Shown here: piece after piece, positions 58,814-64,000 of the stretch
Numbering within the stretch: the stretch's first letter is position 1
Layout of the letters: each line of letters begins with the position of its first letter
From: Tranzscheliella williamsii
Lineage: Eukaryota > Basidiomycota > Ustilaginomycetes > Ustilaginales > Ustilaginaceae
NCBI GenBank assembly: GCA_023212725.1
Contig: JALBYF010000006.1
Location: 248,001 to 312,000 of the forward strand
Reading direction: 5' to 3'
Length of the DNA stretch: 64,000 nt
The notes under the pieces: model-generated
What the model was told of the DNA's origin: nothing
What the model saw: only the letters and a program-made list of their open reading frames with translations
Database searches by the model: none
Position numbers and translations under genes: made by a program

Positions 58814-61135
58814 CTACTTGCGGGCTTTCTTGGGCTTGGTGGAGGCGGATTTGGGGTTGTTCTTGCGTGCGGACTTCTGGCGGGCGGCGTAGCGGTCGAG
58901 GGTTTGCCACTTGAGGGATTCCCAGCGGTCGTGGTGGGCGTGGGGGGCGGCGCCGAGGGCGGCCCATTCGAGTGGGGCGCGAGCGCGGAGCGCGTCGGCG
59001 ACGGGCTTGCACTCGGCGGCACACTTGTTGCCAAACTCGCGCTCGGTGCCGAGCCCCTCGGCGAGATACGCCTGGAATTCGTCGGCGAAGACGTGCGCCG
59101 CGTACTTGCGCAGCCCGAGGTCCGTCTCCACCGCCTTGCGCACCGGCGCCGACAGCGTCGCGTACTGCGCCGCCACAAACTCGCGGTACCTTGCCGAGAG
59201 GAAGTAGAGCGCGTGCAGCAGCTCGTGCGGCAGCGTCGAGTGCGCCTGCGAAGCCACCGCCGAGATCACGTAGCGCACCGGCGTCTCGTCCCCGGACAAC
59301 CGCCCGCCCCACGCCTCGTCCGCCGCCACGGCCCTTTCCTCGACCAGCACGTCCAGCAGCTGATTCTCCTCGGTCGAACACTGTTCCCTCCACCACCATC
59401 CCCGCTCCCCCTCGGCGAAGGACGGCTGAACGGCGGTAAACATGGCAGCTAGCCATTGCTTGACGCCCTGCAGCACCGGAAAGTTGAAACCCTGGTAGTT
59501 GCGGCAAATCCTCTCGTCGGCCGCCTGCTGCAGCGTCAGATATCGCCGCGAACTTGCCTCGGATTCGTAGAACGCCTCCATTCGCGCCAGAGCGGTATGC
59601 TGCAGCGCTGCCGTTGGAAAGAGGAGCGTGAGAACGGGTGGATCGACCATGTGGCCGAAGATGGGCTCCTCCTTTGATGCTGCAGAAGTTGTGTTGGCGG
59701 GGGGCGGTGCAGGCGAGGATCGGGCCGAGTCTCCAGCGGTCGCGGTGCTGTTGGACGTCGCAAAGCCAGCGGCAGCCAGGGTCGCCGACAGTGCAGCTGG
59801 TGTCGATGACCGCGGCTCGGAGCTAGCAGGTCGGTCGAGTTGGAGCGCCGCCATGTCGCGTGTCGTGGAGAGGATGGCCGGGTCAGCATGCTTGGGTGCA
59901 GCTTCAGTCTGGCGTGCGGCCTGCGCATGGACCTCAGGCGGAGGCGTCGACGGCTTGTCAATTTGCTGAATCGCGGACGGCGACACCGAGTGCCCATTGC
60001 GTGCGTTGGCCCCGAGTCCGAGCCCTGCCAGTTCCTCGAGAAGGACGTTTCTCCGTCGAGCGAGTGCGAGTTCTGCTTCTAGCTTCCGGATCTGTTCTTC
60101 CAGTTCTTGGTACGTTGGCTTTGAGGGAGCGGATACCGGCTTAGCGGGGCTCGATGCGCCGGCCGAGACCCGGGCCTGTGGTGGGTCTGGAGCTGACTCG
60201 GCGGTTTGACGCTCGGGCGAGAGACTCATGACCATTTCATGGGGCCGCAATTTCTGCTGCCCGTCCTTCTGGGCAGTCCTGTCTCTATCCATGCCCTGAA
60301 TAGAGTTGGCTGGGCCGACACCGTTAGGCCCTCGAACCAGCGGAACGGGCGGGCCCGCGATCCGGTTGTGCGACACGAGCAGCGACGCAACATCGGTCTC
60401 GTCCGAAGCGCGGATGTCGTCCCAGACCTTCTGCTTGTCGAACGCTTTGAGGCCTGCACTGAAGTCGAAATCTTCGGCCAGATCCGCCATTTCCGAGCGT
60501 AGCGAAGGACTCTTGTCTCGAGGGCGAGGATGTCCATTTGCATTTTTGGCATTGCTGTTCGCTTTCTTCTTGGCGGACTTAGGTGTATGCGCGGATGACG
60601 CTTTGGGACGAGGGGACTGAGAAGGAGTAGAAGAGCGGGAAGGTCGAGATTCGGGGGCGGGCGCCGAGAGATGTTGGCGCGAGGGGGCCGGAAAGGTAGA
60701 CTGGGAAGAAGTAGATGCGTCCTTGTTCCGCGAGTAAGACATGATGGCCGGGTCGACAAATGCAGGCGAGATGACGGTTGGTTGGGTCCCTTCGGTGGCA
60801 GGAATCGACCTGGGACTAGCAGCGGATGCCGAGATGGCGGCCGGGTGAGAGGCGTTCGAAGGGGCGCGCGCTCGCGTTTCATCATGCTGCTTGGTCGGAG
60901 TGGCAGGGTGGGAGAGAGGCGGGCCAGATGAGCTGGCTGGTGCGGTCGCAGTTGGTTTGGATGCAGATAGGCTGGCGATGTCGGTACGTTGGAGTACGGC
61001 CCGGGAACCATCGTGCTTCTGCACGGTGAGAGAATTGGTCGCTGGGTCGATCGCGAGAATCTTGCCTTTCAGGACGGCATCGGGCTGAGAATGCAAAGAG
61101 AGTTTCACCTCCAGGCCGATGAAGGAAGACGACAT
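58814..61135 (-). CDS. LSM-FDF protein with C-terminal HELLH zincin-like region
   Basis: A 773-residue protein. Residues 1-60 form an LSM-type barrel (SFIGLEVKLSLHSQ, GKILAIDPATNSLTVQ) as in Edc3/Lsm14. Residues about 218-255 carry an FDF motif, EDFDFSAGLKAFDKQKVWDDIR, which binds the DEAD-box helicase Dhh1/DDX6 in decapping factors. Residues 342-370 are a coiled coil. In place of the YjeF_N dimerisation domain of Edc3, residues about 490-750 form another domain with LPHELLHALYF (His637, Glu638, His641) and DEFQAYLAEG (685-694), an arrangement like gluzincin metallopeptidases or a degraded form. The LSM and FDF parts imply an mRNA-decay or P-body role; peptidase activity is only inference. 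Confidence 0.83.
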   Translation of the reverse strand: MSSSFIGLEVKLSLHSQPDAVLKGKILAIDPATNSLTVQKHDGSRAVLQRTDIASLSASKPTATAPASSSGPPLSHPATPTKQHDETRARAPSNASHPAAISASAASPRSIPATEGTQPTVISPAFVDPAIMSYSRNKDASTSSQSTFPAPSRQHLSAPAPESRPSRSSTPSQSPRPKASSAHTPKSAKKKANSNAKNANGHPRPRDKSPSLRSEMADLAEDFDFSAGLKAFDKQKVWDDIRASDETDVASLLVSHNRIAGPPVPLVRGPNGVGPANSIQGMDRDRTAQKDGQQKLRPHEMVMSLSPERQTAESAPDPPQARVSAGASSPAKPVSAPSKPTYQELEEQIRKLEAELALARRRNVLLEELAGLGLGANARNGHSVSPSAIQQIDKPSTPPPEVHAQAARQTEAAPKHADPAILSTTRDMAALQLDRPASSEPRSSTPAALSATLAAAGFATSNSTATAGDSARSSPAPPPANTTSAASKEEPIFGHMVDPPVLTLLFPTAALQHTALARMEAFYESEASSRRYLTLQQAADERICRNYQGFNFPVLQGVKQWLAAMFTAVQPSFAEGERGWWWREQCSTEENQLLDVLVEERAVAADEAWGGRLSGDETPVRYVISAVASQAHSTLPHELLHALYFLSARYREFVAAQYATLSAPVRKAVETDLGLRKYAAHVFADEFQAYLAEGLGTEREFGNKCAAECKPVADALRARAPLEWAALGAAPHAHHDRWESLKWQTLDRYAARQKSARKNNPKSASTKPKKARK

Positions 61136-61918
61136 GCTGGATGGTCAGTGGTACAATCTGCAAGGACCGTCGCCGTTGTGTATGTAAAGACAATGGTGCG
61201 GTAAGGAAGAGCTACCAAGAGCTACCGGGGTGAAGATGGACCAGAGTAAGTCGAGCCAAGCATGTGAAGGCCAGAATGTGAAGGCTAGAATGTGAAGGCT
61301 AGAATGTGAAGGCCCGAATGTAAATGCGTCAAAGCTTTGACATGCCGAAGCTCGGAGAACGGAAATCGTTCTTAGCGGTCTAACATCATTTCACTGTTAA
61401 GCTGCTCACGGCCTTGAAACAACTTGCTCGATTCTCGCAATGCTTGCATGCCTATCAACCATACATCCACTTCAAGTTGCATCTCCACTGCCTCTGTGTG
61501 CCCTTGAATCCTTGTCCATGCCCCAAGTTTCCCAGTGTTATAGGGTGCTCCGGGTCGCCGCTGGGGACGCGAGGGTCAGCTGCGCCGTTACAGCTGTGGT
61601 CATGGCGATGGGGTCAACACCGTCGCCCATATGTTCATTTTAGACAGGTTCTGGGGATATCAAGACCCACCATGAAGTGGCAGTAGCAGGCTACGCACAT
61701 CATGGGTGGTGTCATAGGACATGCTGAAGGGCGTTGGTAACAAACCCCAAGCAGTATACAGATTCACACAGGTGAGATGGATGTTGTCAGCGGTCGTGCG
61801 CCTGATCCCAAGCACTGGTCGATATGATAATGATATTGACTGAGTGGTCGTGATTTGACTGTGTTGCAGTCGATCGACTCAACAAGCAAGGTTTGAGCGA
61901 GGCTCCAATCGACGTGAC
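61136..61918. other. Upstream region of the LSM-FDF gene and gene-free flank
   Basis: The left part is the promoter of the leftward LSM-FDF gene. It includes a 14-bp minisatellite (61262-61317). The remainder up to the inverted-repeat element is less GC-rich and carries no recognisable gene. Confidence 0.5.
61262..61317 (+). repeat. 14-bp minisatellite, four copies
   Basis: Four tandem units of ATGTGAAGGCYAGA type, two identical in the middle and two with single changes at the ends, followed by a partial fifth. It lies about 130 bp upstream of the LSM-FDF gene start. Confidence 0.92.
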
Positions 61919-62271
61919 TCTGAGATCAACTGACCGCTGTGGATGCTCCGTCCAGAGGTAGAGAGGCGTGTTCGAGGCTGTACTTGCTTACAAGAATGGG
62001 AGAGCATCCTTAACACACTCTTGCAAGGTGGACACCATTATTGATGGTGTACTAAGGGGGATTGGGGTCTCGCTATCACACTGTGGGTGTGAGCGCGACT
62101 GAGATGAGATCGACAGTTCTCCGACTCGAACGGAGGCACAGACGATGGTGTGGAGCAATGATCCTGGATTGCTCAGCGGGACTGACTGAATGACTAGCTA
62201 CGGTTATTGTTTTAATAGAGTGGATGCGGGTCCTCATCCACTCGGGGGGCTGCATCCCTCCTTATAAGGAA
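61919..62271 (+). repeat. Left inverted repeat arm
   Basis: Begins TCTGAGATCAACTGAC and ends near CTTATAAGGAA. It contains GTACTTGCTTACAAGAATGG, CTTGCAAGGTGGACAC and AATGATCCTGGATTGCTCAG, all found inverted in the right arm. A palindrome of the form GAGTGGATG-N-CATCCACTC lies near the inner end (about 62218-62243). Confidence 0.92.
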
Positions 62272-63178
62272 CGGTTGATGGTCGGGCTGCCGGCAGCCAC
62301 TACACTGGTAGACTCCCCTTATCGGCAGATTGTCCCCTTATCGCTGGTAAAGGCGGCGCTTGATTTGGTCCTCAGCCGTGCTTATCAGAGGCTCGGCAAA
62401 CTGGTCGATACCGTATCTTTGGTCGACCGGATCTTTATTTTCAAGCCTAGTTCCGGTCGATCGATCGGGCTTCCGCTTCTGGACCTGGATTAGGTCGACC
62501 TGGCCCCCGCTTCGACTTTAGCCGTCCTCTCTGTGGTTTCCGTCGGCTCCGGCACCCTGCTACATGTATGACCCTGTTCTTCAAGCTCCACCGCCGGGGT
62601 CACCAGCATGTCCTATGACACAATGCTCCAGGCGACCCAGAGCTATGGCGATAAGCACTTGCCTTATCGCTGGTAAGATGGGCTCAACAGCACAACGCCA
62701 GTGTAAACCCACAGCTAGGTGAGGGCCGTCGCCCAACCTGCACCTGGGGATAAGGGCAACTAAGACTCTTTGCTCACGCAAGAGAAGATATGCTATATGA
62801 CTATGATTGCATATATACATGCGCAACTTGCGAAGAGCCTATGTAATAAAACTATCTAAAAACTAAGATCCCTTTGTCTGTAGTCATGTACCTGGCGACT
62901 AGCAAAGGTAAACTGCTCTTCGAACATAGTCAAACGTGGCTTGCCATTCACAATAGCGAGTACCCTAGCCTCACTCTCCCTCAACGTTTCGCTAACTCGT
63001 TTACAGTCAATCTAAGATGTGACATTGACCCAACAGCTGAGCCACCAATAAGCACAGGTGGGGCTCCATCTTCAACACAGGTGCCCAATCTTCTGAGACC
63101 ATGCCAACAATAAGGAGCACACTACTGATAAGGGGACTTCACCAGTGCAGCAGTTGACTGAGGGCCCGGTAGGCAACT

Positions 63179-63531
63179 TCCCTTATAAAAGGGGACGCAT
63201 GTCTCCCGAGTGGATGAGGCCCCTCATCCACTCTATTAAACAATAACCATAGCTAGTCATTCAGTCAGTCTTGCTGAGCAATCCAGGATCATTGCTCAAC
63301 ACCATCGTCTGTGTCTCTGTTTGAGTTGGAGAACCGTCAACATCATCTCAGTCATGCTCACACCAACAGTGTGATAGCAAGACCCCAATCCCCCTTTGTA
63401 CACCATCAATAACAGTGTCCACCTTGCAAGAGTGTGTTAAGGACACTCTCCCATTCTTGTAAGCAAGTACAGCCTCAAACATGCCTCTCTACCTCTGGAT
63501 GGAGCGTCCACGGCAGTCAGTTGATCTCAGA
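63179..63531 (-). repeat. Right inverted repeat arm
   Basis: Reverse complement of the left arm with scattered substitutions and indels. It carries the matching palindrome at about 63210-63235 (GAGTGGATGAGG then CCTCATCCACTC) and ends with the complement of TCTGAGATCAA at 63531. Confidence 0.92.
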
Positions 63532-64000
63532 GCTGTCACAACCGCGACGGGACGGGTTCGATCGGATGCGCCAAAACCCTTACCGCAGAAGTCACATGCC
63601 AAGCAGGCCATGTGATCCACCGGCCGAGGGAGAGACCGTTGGGTCGTCGGTCGACCCAACGGCCGCCCCACCCATTATAAGGCCCAACGCCATTGGGTCA
63701 TCCCCTTTGGAGACCCATCGAATGTATTCTAGTATCCCCTGAGGTACTCCTGTACTCAACAACCCCAACTGCAGTCTGCGTTCCCCTAACCTCTCCGCGC
63801 GAGTGCCCCGGCTGTAGCCGCCCGACGGTTCCAGACCCTACAGCCCTAACAAGAGCCACATCAATCGGAGCCTTGTGTGACAGGGTTGGTCCGACCCTGC
63901 ACATGTCATAGCTCTCAGTGAGCCACACGCGCACCATCGCATGTCCCAAAGGTAAGAATGGTGATGCCAGCGGCTGCAGGATCAGCCATTGGATCACACA
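63532..64000. other. Repeat-like sequence at the window end
   Basis: No gene was seen. Read leftward from the window end, the sequence starts TGTGTGATCCAATGG and later has TTATAATGGG followed by self-complementary GTTGGGTCGACC-type DNA, which could be the edge of a larger repeat or LTR. The window stops before this can be decided. Confidence 0.3.

Larger units (their letters stand above)
61919..63531. mobile_element. 1.6 kb element with 353-bp inverted repeats
   Basis: The outer arms are near-identical reverse complements of each other and enclose about 907 bp of non-coding DNA. No transposase or reverse-transcriptase frame is present inside, so this would be a non-autonomous DNA element or foldback element. 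I could not find a clear target-site duplication, and two independent repeat copies in opposite orientation remain possible. Confidence 0.6.

Noticed and set aside
1..64000. CRISPR array, bacterial operon or prophage
   Set aside because: No regularly spaced repeats. Gene structure, GT-AG introns and the split tRNA show eukaryotic nuclear DNA.

Overview
The window looks like nuclear chromosomal DNA of a basidiomycete fungus, most likely a smut (Ustilaginomycotina). The reasons are long, mostly intron-free genes with a few short GT-AG introns, a split tRNA-Leu gene, and fungal-type proteins (ENA-type cation ATPase, AzgA purine permease, Rvs167-type BAR-SH3 protein, ABCC transporter). The genus is inference; no search was run.

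Left part (1-17 kb): a Rev7/MAD2B HORMA gene diverges from a DUF7923-CCCH zinc-finger gene. A two-exon ENA-type P-type ATPase follows, then a 3 kb accessory block, then a 1688-residue uncharacterised protein. The accessory block holds an orphan gene for a predicted secreted, cysteine-free protein. It is flanked by two copies of the ENA gene tail plus downstream DNA. The right-hand copy is fused to two separated fragments of the 1688-codon gene, so the block records a local rearrangement.

Middle (18-42 kb): a coiled-coil/F-box-like giant protein; a MaoC-type hydratase 2 with signs of organelle targeting; an amphiphysin-like BAR-SH3 protein; a Ser/Pro-rich membrane-anchored protein; a secreted GH43-like glycosidase; an Efm7/Nnt1-type methyltransferase; a Metallopep-jacalin protein; an aldo-keto reductase; a glucose-6-phosphate 1-epimerase; a disordered protein; and an AzgA purine permease.

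Right part (42-61 kb): a full-length ABCC transporter, a MARVEL-type tetraspan protein, a small CMC2-like twin-CX9C gene converging on a DUF2237 gene with a presequence-like N terminus, a tRNA-Leu(CAG) with intron, an LRR protein with a long basic tail, an LAT-type amino-acid permease, and an LSM-FDF protein whose C-terminal region carries an HELLH zincin-like motif instead of the YjeF_N domain expected in Edc3.

Right end (61-64 kb): no genes. It holds a minisatellite and a 1.6 kb structure with 353-bp inverted repeats, probably a non-autonomous transposable element or two oppositely oriented repeat copies. The genes are mostly unrelated housekeeping and transport genes, not a cluster. The most unusual items are the rearranged block with the orphan secreted protein, the LSM-FDF-HELLH protein, and the inverted-repeat element.
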